This document shows, piece after piece, positions 45,111 through 54,923 of a DNA stretch of 64,000 nucleotides. A program made the translations under genes and the position numbers. Origin of the DNA: Sphingomonas sp. NBWT7. Its GTDB lineage: Bacteria; Pseudomonadota; Alphaproteobacteria; Sphingomonadales; Sphingomonadaceae. Every line of letters begins with the position of its first letter. Positions within the stretch are counted from its first letter, which is position 1. The stretch spans positions 643,501 to 707,500 of the forward strand of contig NZ_CP043639.1 of assembly GCF_014217605.1 (NCBI RefSeq), in the 5' to 3' direction. Below the pieces are notes generated by a model that ran no database searches, was not told where the DNA came from, and worked only from the letters and a program-made list of their open reading frames with translations.

Positions 45111-46484
45111 ATGACAGTCGAAAGGTTCGACATCATCGTCTTCGGCGGCGGCAAGGCCGGGAAGACCCTTGCGATGGATCAGGCAAAGGCCGGCCGCCGC
45201 GTAGCGATGATCGAGCGTGGCCTCATCGGCGGCTCTTGCATCAACGTCGCGTGCATCCCGAGCAAGACGCTTATCCGCAGCGCGCAGGTTCGCGCTCTGA
45301 TCGGAAAGGCGAGCGATTTCGGTGCGCACGCGGCGCCCCCGTTGGACATGGCGGCAGTCGCCCGCCGAACGGCTGACGTGGTCGGCGAGATGGTTTCGAT
45401 GAACCAGCGGGCCTTCGAGAGCTCCGGGCTCGAACTCGTCCAGGGCTGGGGTCGCTTCGTGGGGCAGCGGATCATCGAGGTCGGTACGGCGGACGGGCCG
45501 CGCCTCCTGACGGCTCCGGCCATCTACCTCAACACAGGAACGACTGCGGACGTGCCCTCGGTCAAGGGCATGGCCGAAGCGCACCCGATCACGCACGTCG
45601 AGGCGCTTACCCTGGGCGATCTCCCCGAGCACCTTCTCGTTCTTGGCGCCGGCTACATCGGCCTGGAACTCGGGCAGGCGTACCGTCGCCTTGGGGCTGC
45701 GGTCACCATCGTCGAGCAGGGACCGCAGATCGCCGCTCGCGAGGACGCGGACATCGCATCGGCGATGCGCGCGGCCCTTGAGGAGGACGGAGTCGTCGTT
45801 CTGACCGGCTTCGAAGTGGCCGAGATTACCGGTCGCTCAGGAGATTCGGTGTCCATGGTACTCAGCGACGGCACCGTAATTTCAGGCTCTCATCTTCTCG
45901 TGGCAGCGGGGCGCCGGCCGATGACGTCAGGCATCGGACTCGAGCTCGCCGGCGTCGAGATCGACGACCGGGGCTTCGTAAAGACCGACGCGCAGCTGCG
46001 CACCACCGCCGACGGCATCTGGGCGCTCGGCGAGATCGCCGGCACGCCGATGTTCACCCATGCATCGCTAGACGACTATCGCGTGATCAAGAGCGCCATG
46101 TCGGGGGGTGGCTACCTGACGACAGGACGGCTCATTCCATATTGCGTCTTCATCGATCCGGAACTGGCGAGGGTTGGATTGAACGAACGGGAGGCCACTG
46201 CGCTTGGCGTAGACTATCGCCTCTTCTCCCTGTCCATGGACGTGGTGCCTCGGGCGCGCACCCTGGGGGAGCGCAAGGGTTTGATGAAGGCGCTGGTCGG
46301 AACCGACGACCGGATACTTGGCTTCACGATGCTGGGAGCGCAGGCGGGGGAGGTCATGACCGCCGTTCACCTGGCGATGCTCGGATCCCTTCCTTACACA
46401 GCAGTCCGAGATGCGATCATAGCCCATCCTACGCTCGCCGAGGGTCTTGGAATGCTGTTCGCGACGGTTCCAGCAAGCCGGTAG
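45111..46484 (+). CDS. RclA-like pyridine nucleotide-disulfide oxidoreductase
   Basis: A 457-residue FAD enzyme with IIVFGGGKAGKTLAM (FAD), the redox pair Cys43-Cys48 in GGSCINVACIPSKTL, LLVLGAGYIGLELGQ (NAD(P)H) and AHPTLAEG at the dimer face. The CxxxxC positions equal those of E. coli RclA, a copper reductase in reactive chlorine resistance, though mercuric-reductase-type relatives are similar. It follows a chloroperoxidase-like gene and is 21 kb from the RclR/RclC pair. Confidence 0.88.
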   Translation: MTVERFDIIVFGGGKAGKTLAMDQAKAGRRVAMIERGLIGGSCINVACIPSKTLIRSAQVRALIGKASDFGAHAAPPLDMAAVARRTADVVGEMVSMNQRAFESSGLELVQGWGRFVGQRIIEVGTADGPRLLTAPAIYLNTGTTADVPSVKGMAEAHPITHVEALTLGDLPEHLLVLGAGYIGLELGQAYRRLGAAVTIVEQGPQIAAREDADIASAMRAALEEDGVVVLTGFEVAEITGRSGDSVSMVLSDGTVISGSHLLVAAGRRPMTSGIGLELAGVEIDDRGFVKTDAQLRTTADGIWALGEIAGTPMFTHASLDDYRVIKSAMSGGGYLTTGRLIPYCVFIDPELARVGLNEREATALGVDYRLFSLSMDVVPRARTLGERKGLMKALVGTDDRILGFTMLGAQAGEVMTAVHLAMLGSLPYTAVRDAIIAHPTLAEGLGMLFATVPASR

Positions 46485-46489
46485 CGGCA

Positions 46490-46972
46490 ATGGGAGACGG
46501 TGCGCTGACTGCAGCTGCCGTGGCGCATGTGGTGCAGACGGCGCTCGCGCCCGTATTCATGCTCTTGGGGGTCGGCGTGATCCTCAACGTCTTCGCGACG
46601 CGCCTGGCCCGGGTGTCCGACCAGGCCGACGACCTCTCAAAAGAGCCGTGCATTGGCGACGTTGCGGAGCGGCTTCGCAATCTGCGGTTGAGGTCTCGGG
46701 TGCTCGACTTCTCCGTGCTTGCAGCAGCGCTTGCGGCCGCACTGACCTGCACCTCGGTCTTCGTTCTGTTTGTGGGCACGCTTCTGGAGCGACCCGCCGC
46801 CGCACTGCTCTTCGGTCTGTTTGGCGGCGCGGTCCTTCTGACCATGCTTGCTATAAACGGCTTCGTGATCGAAATGCTCCTGGCTACCAGGAGCGTACGT
46901 AGTCGGGTCGACAGCCGTATGTTCTCATCTGACAGCGAAGCCCCACCCAGCGATCCCCTAGACGCTTGCTGA
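46490..46972 (+). CDS. DUF2721-family membrane protein
   Basis: A 160-residue protein with three hydrophobic segments and the DUF2721 pattern ALAPVFMLLGVGVILNVF followed by RLARVSDQADDL. It starts at the ATG at 46,490, six bases after the RclA-like stop, and so belongs to the same transcript. Function unknown. Confidence 0.82.
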   Translation: MGDGALTAAAVAHVVQTALAPVFMLLGVGVILNVFATRLARVSDQADDLSKEPCIGDVAERLRNLRLRSRVLDFSVLAAALAAALTCTSVFVLFVGTLLERPAAALLFGLFGGAVLLTMLAINGFVIEMLLATRSVRSRVDSRMFSSDSEAPPSDPLDAC

Positions 46973-47004
46973 GTTCAGCCTAGCACCCGTATTCCGGACT
47001 GACG

Positions 47005-47370
47005 CTAGTCCAGCAGTTCCTCGATCTCGTCGATGAGGTTGTCGGGCGCGAATGGCTTAAGAAGAAATCTGCGGACCCCTGCGCCGTAGGCAGATCGCTC
47101 CAGCGCCGGCGTCGGATAGGCGGTCATGAGGATCACGGGCGGGCCGGCCCGCGAGCTCAGCCTCATGGCGAGCTGGATACCGTCGGTGCCAGGCATCTGC
47201 ACGTCGCTAACGATGCAGGCGGCATGGGAAAGCACTGGCGAGCCGAGCAGATCGTCCGCGGACTCGAACAAGACCACGTCATGGCCGATGCTGCTGATCA
47301 GCGCCTCCAGCGAGACCCGCACGTCCTCGTCGTCGTCGACGACAGCGATCAGAGCGGGTGATCCAGACAT
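47005..47370 (-). CDS. Single-domain response regulator (receiver only)
   Basis: A 121-residue CheY-like receiver: acidic pocket DDDED, phospho-acceptor Asp in SDVQMPGTDG, Thr in LMTAYPT and Lys in LLKPF. No output domain. It is a paralogue of the 51,114 gene and probably interacts with one of the PAS kinases, by phosphotransfer or as a phosphate sink. Confidence 0.9.
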   Translation of the reverse strand: MSGSPALIAVVDDDEDVRVSLEALISSIGHDVVLFESADDLLGSPVLSHAACIVSDVQMPGTDGIQLAMRLSSRAGPPVILMTAYPTPALERSAYGAGVRRFLLKPFAPDNLIDEIEELLD

Positions 47371-47607
47371 AAATTCGCCTTCGTTGCCGCCGCTACGCTC
47401 GGCGGCGGTGAACCGGAACCTCGGAGGCCTGATTACTCCCGGGACGAGATCCTGGTTCCTGCCAACGTTAGTCGCGGCCGCATGCGATGCCGATGGGGCC
47501 ACACCCCATACCCATGTATGTACGTTGTTTGACGATCCGAGGTGGAACGAAGCTGTCCGGAGCGCTAAGCAGAGGGTGGATCCGGCATCAAGCGGAGGCT
47601 GGAAGAA

Positions 47608-48264
47608 ATGATCGCCACAAGCAACCTGAACGCGAGAGTGGTCGTCCCCGACGATGGTTCTCCCCTGCCGCTCGTGATCGTCGTAGACGACGATCCGGAC
47701 GTGCGTGCGAGCCTGACGGACATGTTCCTGTCGGTAGGTATGGCGACCCTGACTTACGGATCCACCGCGGAGCTGATGACGGCGGGACTACCGGATCGGC
47801 CGAGCTGCCTCATTCTCGATCTCCGCCTTCCCGGTGCCAGCGGTCTGGAGCTCCAGGCACAGCTGTCCGAGCTGGGCATCCGCGTGCCAATCATATTCCT
47901 GACCGGCTATGCCGACGTTCCCACGTCGGTGCGTGCAATGAAGGCGGGAGCCCTGGACTTTTTGCCCAAGCCGTTTCGGGAGCAGGAACTTTTGGATGCG
48001 GTGGCAGAGGCGCTTCGGTTCGACGGGGAGCGCCGGCGAGACGACGAGGAGGTCAATGGAGTTCGCGCTCTGGCAAGCCATCTCACGCCACGCGAGCGCG
48101 AGGTTCTTCGGGGTGTCGGCAAGGGGCTGCTGAACAAGCAGATCGCCTTCGAGCTCGGCATCACCGAGATCACCGTGAAGATGCACCGGTCGAGCGCCGG
48201 CAGGAAGCTCAAGTCAGTCTCCGTTGCGGACATGATCCGCAAGATCGAGCGGCTCGGCCTGTAG
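47608..48264 (+). CDS. FixJ-type response regulator
   Basis: A 218-residue two-domain regulator: receiver (VVDDDPDVR, LDLRLPGASG, LTGYADVPTSVRAMKAGALD, KPF) typical of FixJ, and a LuxR-type HTH (LTPREREVL, GLLNKQIAFELGITEITVKM). It faces kinase D (stop to stop, 53 bases apart), which is the likely partner. It is the only clear DNA-binding output of the kinase cluster. Confidence 0.92.
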   Translation: MIATSNLNARVVVPDDGSPLPLVIVVDDDPDVRASLTDMFLSVGMATLTYGSTAELMTAGLPDRPSCLILDLRLPGASGLELQAQLSELGIRVPIIFLTGYADVPTSVRAMKAGALDFLPKPFREQELLDAVAEALRFDGERRRDDEEVNGVRALASHLTPREREVLRGVGKGLLNKQIAFELGITEITVKMHRSSAGRKLKSVSVADMIRKIERLGL

Positions 48265-48317
48265 TCGCTGCCGACACGGCGTCGACGGTCGGCTCGCAAC
48301 TGCCTTCGTCAGCTCAC

Positions 48318-50402
48318 CTAGTCGCCGGCCGCATCCGCCGCTTCGACGAGGGGTAGCGAAAGCGTCGACGTGACTCCTCGCCCATCCGATCGGTCCTGCA
48401 CCTTGATGCTTCCGCCGTGCGCCTCGGCGATGGAACGGCAGATCGTAAGCCCCATCCCCAGACCGTCCGGCTTGCTCGTCCGGAAAGACTGATATGGAGC
48501 TGACAAGAATTCGCTCGATAGTCCCGGTCCGTTGTCAGAAACGGACACATGGACCTCGCGTTCGTCAGAACGGAGGCCGAGATCTATCCTGCGGGTCGGT
48601 CGAGCAACGTCGTCAAGCGCCTGGATGGCGTTCATCATCAGGTTCGCGAGCACCTGCTGGAGCTGAACGCGATCTCCAAGGACGGCCAGGTTTCCCGGCC
48701 CACAATCGAGGACGACCCGCACGCCTTTTTCGTTGAGCTCCTGACGAAGAAGCACCCGCGTCTCCGACAGGATATCCTCAAGGGAGAGACGTACCATCGG
48801 AACCTCGCGGTTCGCCGCCACCGCGCGTAGGCGCTGGATGATGTCGCCGACCCGAACCGCATGCTGACCGATCATGGACAGGATGTCTGCGAGCTTGTGC
48901 TTAGGCGGCTCGGGCAGGCGGGCCAGCCGCTCGGCGGCTGCGGCGTGGTTCGCGATGGCGGTGACCGGCTGGCTCACCTCGTGAACGATGGAGGCCGTCA
49001 GCTGGCCGAGCAGGGAGATACGGGACGCGTGCGCGATCTGCTGACGCATGCGCTCCACTTCGTCGCGGCCGCGGATCTGCTCCGAGATGTCGATCTGCGC
49101 GACCAAGACGTCGCTGCGGTCGGGATCCGGGTTGGACACCCGGCAGAAGAGAGTGTCGACCGGACTGCCGTCTAGACGAAACATGCGCATCTCGGACTGG
49201 AATACTGGCTCGCGCACGAAGGAGCCCTCGATCGACCGCCGCATGACCTCGCATCCGGGCGCTATGATCCCGGTCATGCTGCGATCGATGAGCTCCTTCG
49301 CCGAGGAGGCGCCGAACAGGCGCACGGCCGCCTCGTTCACCGAAGTGAGGCGAAGGTGCCCGATGACGTAGTCGATGAATTCGGGATGGCGGTCGATGTA
49401 CGGGTGCAGGTCGGTCACGCCTTCCGATCGCAGCCGACGAAAGGTCACCGCAATCTCCGGTGCAGCCAGCTCCGACAGCGCGATCGTGGGCACGTCCAGG
49501 AGCATCTGCCTTCGCGCACTGACGTCCCCGAGCTGACGTGCGGCCTGGACGCGATCCGAAATGTCCGTGAAGCCGACGAGGAGCGTACCGCCGCCCACTG
49601 TTCCGGGCAGGAACGATACCGTGAAGAGTACGTCGAAAAGCCGCCCATCGAGCGCCCGCATCTTCGTCTCCGCGACGTGACGGGGCCTGTTCGTGATGGC
49701 TGAGATCACGCTGTCGGTGAAGTCGGCCGTGCTTTCCTGGGGCCAGTAAAAGTCGAGCGGCGTGGCCAGCAGCTCTCGCTTGGTACCCGGGCCGAACATC
49801 TCCAGCGAGCGGTCGTTGGTGTCGATGATGCGGGTGACACGCATCAGCTCGCGCGACATGCCGGGGTTCATCCGCAAATAGGCAGGAAGGTCGCTGATCC
49901 CGCTCCTCGCAAGCCCCTGTATGATCCGGCCGACTTCGGAGAAGTCCAGTTCCCAGAAGGAAGCCGCTACAGCACCGAACAGATTGCGATACCGGTACTG
50001 ACTTGCCGCCAGGGCGCGCTCGGCGGGATGTTCCGCCTCCAGAAGGGACGATACCTCAAGCCATTCCGGCTCTTCCGGTTGCGAGCAGCGCGCCAGCCGG
50101 AGCCGTACAGTGCAGACGGAGCCGTCGCGGCGGCGGCGCTCGACCTTTCCCTCCCAGAGACCTGTAGCGCCCGCCTCTTGAGTCGCGGCTTCGGAATAGG
50201 TCCCGAGAACATCCGCGAGCTTCCGACCGACGACTTCCCGGGGCTGCCAGCCGTAGAGCGATGTCGAAGCGAGGTTCCAACTCGTGATCATGCCATCCGC
50301 CCGGCTCGAGACCATGCTCTCGCTCGACAGGTCAAGCATCTCTGCGGAGATCTGCCGCAAGTCGCTGCCTCGCCCGTCGCGCCCGTCGGCCGGGGCAGTC
50401 AC
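48318..50402 (-). CDS. PAS-domain sensor histidine kinase (kinase D), soluble
   Basis: A 694-residue cytosolic kinase. Ordinary PAS at the N-terminus (18-125), two variant PAS domains (about 140-285, FWELDFSEVGRII and GISDLPAYLRMNP; about 300-450, LSELAAPEIAVTF and GVTDLHPYIDRHPE), HisKA with His474 in SIVHEVSQPVTA, and HATPase (NLMMNAIQAL, DNGPGLS, GLGMGLTIC). It starts with GTG at 50,402. The FixL/TodS-like transmitter pairs naturally with the adjacent FixJ-type regulator. Confidence 0.92.
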   Translation of the reverse strand: MTAPADGRDGRGSDLRQISAEMLDLSSESMVSSRADGMITSWNLASTSLYGWQPREVVGRKLADVLGTYSEAATQEAGATGLWEGKVERRRRDGSVCTVRLRLARCSQPEEPEWLEVSSLLEAEHPAERALAASQYRYRNLFGAVAASFWELDFSEVGRIIQGLARSGISDLPAYLRMNPGMSRELMRVTRIIDTNDRSLEMFGPGTKRELLATPLDFYWPQESTADFTDSVISAITNRPRHVAETKMRALDGRLFDVLFTVSFLPGTVGGGTLLVGFTDISDRVQAARQLGDVSARRQMLLDVPTIALSELAAPEIAVTFRRLRSEGVTDLHPYIDRHPEFIDYVIGHLRLTSVNEAAVRLFGASSAKELIDRSMTGIIAPGCEVMRRSIEGSFVREPVFQSEMRMFRLDGSPVDTLFCRVSNPDPDRSDVLVAQIDISEQIRGRDEVERMRQQIAHASRISLLGQLTASIVHEVSQPVTAIANHAAAAERLARLPEPPKHKLADILSMIGQHAVRVGDIIQRLRAVAANREVPMVRLSLEDILSETRVLLRQELNEKGVRVVLDCGPGNLAVLGDRVQLQQVLANLMMNAIQALDDVARPTRRIDLGLRSDEREVHVSVSDNGPGLSSEFLSAPYQSFRTSKPDGLGMGLTICRSIAEAHGGSIKVQDRSDGRGVTSTLSLPLVEAADAAGD

Positions 50403-50545
50403 ACCGGCCCTGAGGGGCGCACGAAACTCAGGCCTGCAACATGCTTCACTGCTTCAACTCCGCCGTCCGGGACGCCCGCTGTAGAGGCCGTCTTCGGCAG
50501 GACAAAACAATACCTTGGTAGGGGCCAGGCGATGTCGGTCCGCGA

Positions 50546-50977
50546 TCATGGTCGGATGCGATCAACGAGCCGACATCTGCCAATGCCCTCGACGGGCGCC
50601 ACCCTGTCGATCAGCGCTTCCAGCTGATCCTCGGACCAGCCTGCGCGAAGGAAGGCAGCCATCTCGACGGGCGGAACGTGCCAGCCCCACTCGCTCGCAG
50701 CCGCGGCCATCCGGCGCAGCTCCTCGAGTCTGGCGTTGGCGAGCTGATTGGGCTGATGCCAGCCGAACAGCCTGCCGACCGCCTCCAGAAGGGGGCGGGA
50801 TGGCGCGACCGAGAGCCCGTCGCGTTGCCCGATGGCGATGACCAACCATTCGAGCGGGCCGAACGTCCGACCCGAGGGAGTGTCATCGTCATCCACGGCA
50901 ACGCTGCCACCTTCGGCCACTTCGAGCGGTCCCTCGCCCGATCGATCGAGGGCCAGGATCGGGGTGAAGGCGTTCAT
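50546..50977 (-). CDS. Hypothetical protein
   Basis: A 143-residue soluble protein starting MNAFTPILALDRSGEGPLEV and containing WLVIAIGQRDGLS and ANARLEELRRMAAAASEWGW. No family is recognised. It lies between kinase D and a receiver gene on the same strand. Confidence 0.6.
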   Translation of the reverse strand: MNAFTPILALDRSGEGPLEVAEGGSVAVDDDDTPSGRTFGPLEWLVIAIGQRDGLSVAPSRPLLEAVGRLFGWHQPNQLANARLEELRRMAAAASEWGWHVPPVEMAAFLRAGWSEDQLEALIDRVAPVEGIGRCRLVDRIRP

Positions 50978-51113
50978 CGGCCTGCTCCTTGATACGCACC
51001 GATATTGGCGGTGCGGTGATCCTGCCCCCTGGGCAGCTCTCACGAAATCCTACGGAGGAAGCGCCCGATCCTACCTGGGTATTGGGCTGTCCAGATGCCT
51101 GACGAGCTGGTCG

Positions 51114-51476
51114 TCAGCCGAGAATCTTCTCCAGCTCGTCGATGAGCACATTTGGATCGAAGGGTTTGGTCAGGAAGCGGTGTACCCCGGCATCATGCGC
51201 TCGACGTTCCACGTCCTCACTCGCAAAGGCAGTAATCAGGATCACCGGAGCCGACGTCGCTAGGCGGAGCTTCCGGGCCAGCTGGACGCCGTCGGTCCCC
51301 GGCATCTGAACGTCGCTGATGAAGCAGGAGAAAGCGTTTAGGCCGCCGGCGGCAAGCAGCGCATCAGCGGATGTGAACAGCATGGCATCATGCCCGAGGC
51401 TGCCGATAAGCATCTCGAGCGAGATCCTCACGTCCTCGTCGTCGTCAACCACGGCCACAAGCGATGGGGCGCTCAA
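51114..51476 (-). CDS. Single-domain response regulator (receiver only)
   Basis: A 120-residue receiver: DDDEDVR, SDVQMPGTDGVQ, LITAFAS and LTKPF. It starts with TTG at 51,476 preceded by GGAAGGA. It is a close paralogue of the 47,005 receiver and is divergent from kinase E. Confidence 0.9.
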   Translation of the reverse strand: MSAPSLVAVVDDDEDVRISLEMLIGSLGHDAMLFTSADALLAAGGLNAFSCFISDVQMPGTDGVQLARKLRLATSAPVILITAFASEDVERRAHDAGVHRFLTKPFDPNVLIDELEKILG

Positions 51477-51651
51477 GTCGGCAATCCTTCCACCGCAACT
51501 ATTCCGACCAGACGCTAGACCCGGGGCTCGGCCTCTACAAGCATACCGAGGTACGTGGTCGAAAGCCGAAGTAGCGGTGTGCTATCGTGGCAATCGGCGG
51601 TACGGGAAGGTCGAGGCGCCTTGACGTGCGCTTGGGGAAGAAGTCGACAGC

Positions 51652-53817
51652 TTGCCAAAGAGTGACAGCCTCGAGGGAGCCGGTCCGGACATGAGGTCGC
51701 TCGAGGTGCCAGGGTCTCAGTCCGATCCGTACGATATGCTAAACGAGAGCGTCGTGCGGATCGACGCTCGGGGCGTGATTGTCGGTTGGAACCGAGCTTC
51801 CGAGGAGCTGTATGGCCTCGTTCGCAGCTCGGCTATCGGCCAGGGCCTGGCAAATCTTCTCGATGAGGCGGAGAACGACTGGCGAGATCGACTACAAGGT
51901 GTCGACAGCTGGGAAGGGGAAGTGATCCGCTCCACGGCGATGGGCCCAATGCTGATGCAGCTGCGCTGGAGAGCGCGTCGCGATCCGTGCGGGGCCATCT
52001 CCGAGATTATCGAGACTGGGCGCAGCGCGCCGGAACTCGGTCGGCTGCGGGGGCAGCTGCGATCCGCCACTCACCGTTTCGACAACCTCTTTCAGGCTCT
52101 CGCAGTCAGCTTCTTCGAGACCGACTTCCGGATGGTCGGTAGCGAGCTGATGAGGATGCGTGATCTAGGCGTCACCGACCTCCGGGAATACCTTCTCGCC
52201 GACTACGGCAGGGTGCGTGCTCTCATGGAGCTGGAGAACGTCGTCGACGTCAATGTGGCCAGTCTCAGGCTCTTCGGCGCGAATGAGCGATCCGAGCTGA
52301 TGGGTCGTCGCAGCAGCCGCCTCTGGCCCGACGAGAGCATCCCGGACTATGTCGGCGCGCTGGTCGCGGTCATGGACAAGCAGCCCCACTTCGTATGCGA
52401 GACCCGGCTGCGTGCGCTCGATGGCTCGCTCATCGACGCGCTCTTCACCGTCGCCTGGTCGCCCGAGAGCGCGAAACGTGGGATCATGGTAGTCGGCGTG
52501 GTCGACCTTCGAGCGCAGAAGCAGGCTTTCGCGGAACTGCAGCGCAGCGAGGAGAAGTTCAGGCGGCTGTTCGACGCGATGTCGATCGGCCTCCTCGAAT
52601 ACGACTTCTCCGAAGCCGACAGGCTACTCGCCTGCTATCGCGATGCCGGCGTGTCGGATCTTGCCGCCCATCTTCTTGCCAACCGCGCGCGGATGCAGGA
52701 GATGATCGATGCGATGCGGGTCGGAGCCATAAACGACAGGGCCCTGGAGATCTTCGGTCTTGCCAGGGAGACGGTGAGGCCGACGGGAGTTGGCTGGCTG
52801 TGGCCGCCTGAGACATGGGAGATAGTCGCCCGCGCGGTGAACGGGCGCTTCCACAAGCGGACCATTCCCCCGGAGGACAACCGCATCCGCCGGCCTGATG
52901 GTAGCGAAGTCGACATCAACATCACCCTTTGGGCGGCACCTGAGCGTCGCCCCAGCCAGCCGGTGCTGTGCGGTGTCATCGACATCAGCGCGCGGATCGC
53001 TGCACAGCAGCGGCTGGAGCTGATCCGGACCGAATTTGCCCACGCATCGCGGATTGCCACACTCGGTGAGCTAGCCGCTTCGGTCGCGCATGAAATCAGC
53101 CAGCCGCTCTCTGCGATTATCGCTAACTCGGGAACGGCGATCCGCACGCTCCACCGGGATGCTCCAAGACTGCCCCTGCTGCGGTCACTGGCCGAACACA
53201 CGCTCGGCGCTGCGAAACGGGCCGCCGAGATCGTGGCTCGCATACGCTCCGTCGTCGCACCGGCAACGCAGGAGCGGCAGCCGCTTTCTCTCGAGACGAT
53301 GGTCTCTGAGGCGCTGCCGTTCGTACGGCACGAACTGAAGCACGGACTGGTCGAACTGACCCTTCGCTTCGAACCGGGGTTGCCGCTTGTGTCCGGCGAT
53401 CGTGTGCAGCTTCAGCAGATCGTGGTTAATCTCGTGCTCAATGCCGTCCAGGCCATGCACGAAGTTCCGGAGGACAAGAGGCGGCTGGAGATTTTCACAG
53501 GATGCGTCGACGACATGGTGACGCTCACGGTCGATGATAGCGGTCCAGGCTTTGTCCGGGGGACGGAAGAAAGACTCTTCGACTCCTTCTACACGACCAA
53601 GCCGCTTGGGATGGGAATCGGTCTGGCGGTCTGTCGCTCGATCGCCGAGTCTCACGGCGGGACGATCGCGGCGATTACCCGCCGATGCGGAGCACGGTTC
53701 GTGCTCTCACTGCCGCATCTCGCAGCGGCCGAAGACGAACCGATCTCAGCCGGAGTTCCAAGTACGCCGACGATCAAAGAGGCGATGACAGGCGTGACGT
53801 CGCCGATCGTGAGCTGA
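51652..53817 (+). CDS. PAS-domain sensor histidine kinase (kinase E), soluble
   Basis: A 721-residue kinase with the same layout as kinase D: an ordinary PAS (25-140), two variant PAS domains (145-285, FFETDFRMVGSEL and GVTDLREYLLADYG; 300-455, LLEYDFSEADRLL and GVSDLAAHLLANRA), HisKA with His480 in SVAHEISQPLSA, and HATPase (NLVLNAVQAM, DDSGPGF, GMGIGLAVC). The TTG at 51,652 is one option; an ATG at 51,691 is the other. Probably a duplicate of kinase D. Confidence 0.9.
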   Translation: MPKSDSLEGAGPDMRSLEVPGSQSDPYDMLNESVVRIDARGVIVGWNRASEELYGLVRSSAIGQGLANLLDEAENDWRDRLQGVDSWEGEVIRSTAMGPMLMQLRWRARRDPCGAISEIIETGRSAPELGRLRGQLRSATHRFDNLFQALAVSFFETDFRMVGSELMRMRDLGVTDLREYLLADYGRVRALMELENVVDVNVASLRLFGANERSELMGRRSSRLWPDESIPDYVGALVAVMDKQPHFVCETRLRALDGSLIDALFTVAWSPESAKRGIMVVGVVDLRAQKQAFAELQRSEEKFRRLFDAMSIGLLEYDFSEADRLLACYRDAGVSDLAAHLLANRARMQEMIDAMRVGAINDRALEIFGLARETVRPTGVGWLWPPETWEIVARAVNGRFHKRTIPPEDNRIRRPDGSEVDINITLWAAPERRPSQPVLCGVIDISARIAAQQRLELIRTEFAHASRIATLGELAASVAHEISQPLSAIIANSGTAIRTLHRDAPRLPLLRSLAEHTLGAAKRAAEIVARIRSVVAPATQERQPLSLETMVSEALPFVRHELKHGLVELTLRFEPGLPLVSGDRVQLQQIVVNLVLNAVQAMHEVPEDKRRLEIFTGCVDDMVTLTVDDSGPGFVRGTEERLFDSFYTTKPLGMGIGLAVCRSIAESHGGTIAAITRRCGARFVLSLPHLAAAEDEPISAGVPSTPTIKEAMTGVTSPIVS

Positions 53818-54023
53818 AGGTAGGCGAGGGCTCCTCGTCAGGCACTCGGCTAGTGGAACCTGGCGATCGGTCGGGCCGGCTCTAGCACATGGTGGCGACA
53901 GCTTCGGTGCAGCCGTAGAGCGTAGGAGCGTTGCATTAGTCGGTACACCGCAGCCGGACCGATCCGCTGGCGCGAGATCGCTGAACAGGCCACGGGAACC
54001 CCGTCGGCTCCCGTGCCCGCCGC

Positions 54024-54743
54024 TCAGGAGAAGGCGTAGTTCGTAAGGTCGATGGAAACGATGAGCGGCTCGCTCGCAGGGAGGTTGTTGGGCTGACGAG
54101 GGTAGATCCTCATTCTGCCATATAGTGTCAGTCCCTGCACATCGACGGGTCGCGACAGATAGCGCGCCGCCGGATTGCTGCCCTGAATGTCCACCTCGTA
54201 GTCGTGTCGACGCAGATGCCCTTTCCCGTCGAAGTAGTAGGTCTGGATCTTGCTGTGAGTTGCAATCTCCTCGGGGAACTCCGCGACTAGCCGGCGCCAG
54301 GTCTCTCCATCCTCGGTCCAAGGCTCAATCTCTCTTGTCGTTATGCCGGGCCGGGCCAGGAGAAAAGGGGAGGTAAGATAGGTCCACATCGTATAGCCGG
54401 CGAAGTAGCCGACCTGCGGAGCGCTCCACGGCGTTTCCATCTCGTAACCATGGAACGAAGCGCGAGGATCGAGGAGCTCCTCCACGACTTCACCCCCCGG
54501 CGTCTCGATGGCCACACGGCCAGGCGTGAAATTGGAACGGTTCTGCGTCGGGGCGAACGGCCAGTGGGAGACATGCTCCTTTCTGAGATCAATGCTGACG
54601 TGGGCGTGCTCCAGCACGGTAGGTTGGCCTTTCAATGCCCAGAGAACGCCTCCTTGGACGAGATCCGCCCGCAGATGTTGGAAGCGTTCGAAGCGTTCGA
54701 GGCCGCCGTGCGCCCTGATCGCGAAATCGAGAAGGTCGGTCAT
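54024..54743 (-). CDS. Unassigned 239-residue protein, copy 1
   Basis: A 239-residue protein paralogous to the 57,623 gene. Shared blocks are AHGGLxRxxxF, LLQGG or LVQGG with LWAxKGQ, PRASFHG, TPW, YFAGYTMWTYL, GETWRRL, IATHS, RHDYEV and IYPRQP, ending VSIDL. The pattern (beta-rich, ordered repeats, no signal peptide) recalls lipid-binding or LolA-like folds, but I cannot assign a function. The ATG at 54,743 has GGAGA upstream. Confidence 0.75.
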   Translation of the reverse strand: MTDLLDFAIRAHGGLERFERFQHLRADLVQGGVLWALKGQPTVLEHAHVSIDLRKEHVSHWPFAPTQNRSNFTPGRVAIETPGGEVVEELLDPRASFHGYEMETPWSAPQVGYFAGYTMWTYLTSPFLLARPGITTREIEPWTEDGETWRRLVAEFPEEIATHSKIQTYYFDGKGHLRRHDYEVDIQGSNPAARYLSRPVDVQGLTLYGRMRIYPRQPNNLPASEPLIVSIDLTNYAFS

Positions 54744-54923
54744 CACAGTTCTCCAGTTCTAAATCGGGCGGCGATGCCGGCGCCGCTCCGGCAGCGTCCG
54801 ATCACGTATGTGCTTGGCGGCAGTCAGTGGCGGGCGGACCTCGTGGTGCGTGCGGGTCGGTGATGCGTGACGTGGCCGTCGTTGCAGTCCGCGCTCCTAC
54901 CCACCGCGCCCGCTTCGGCCCGT

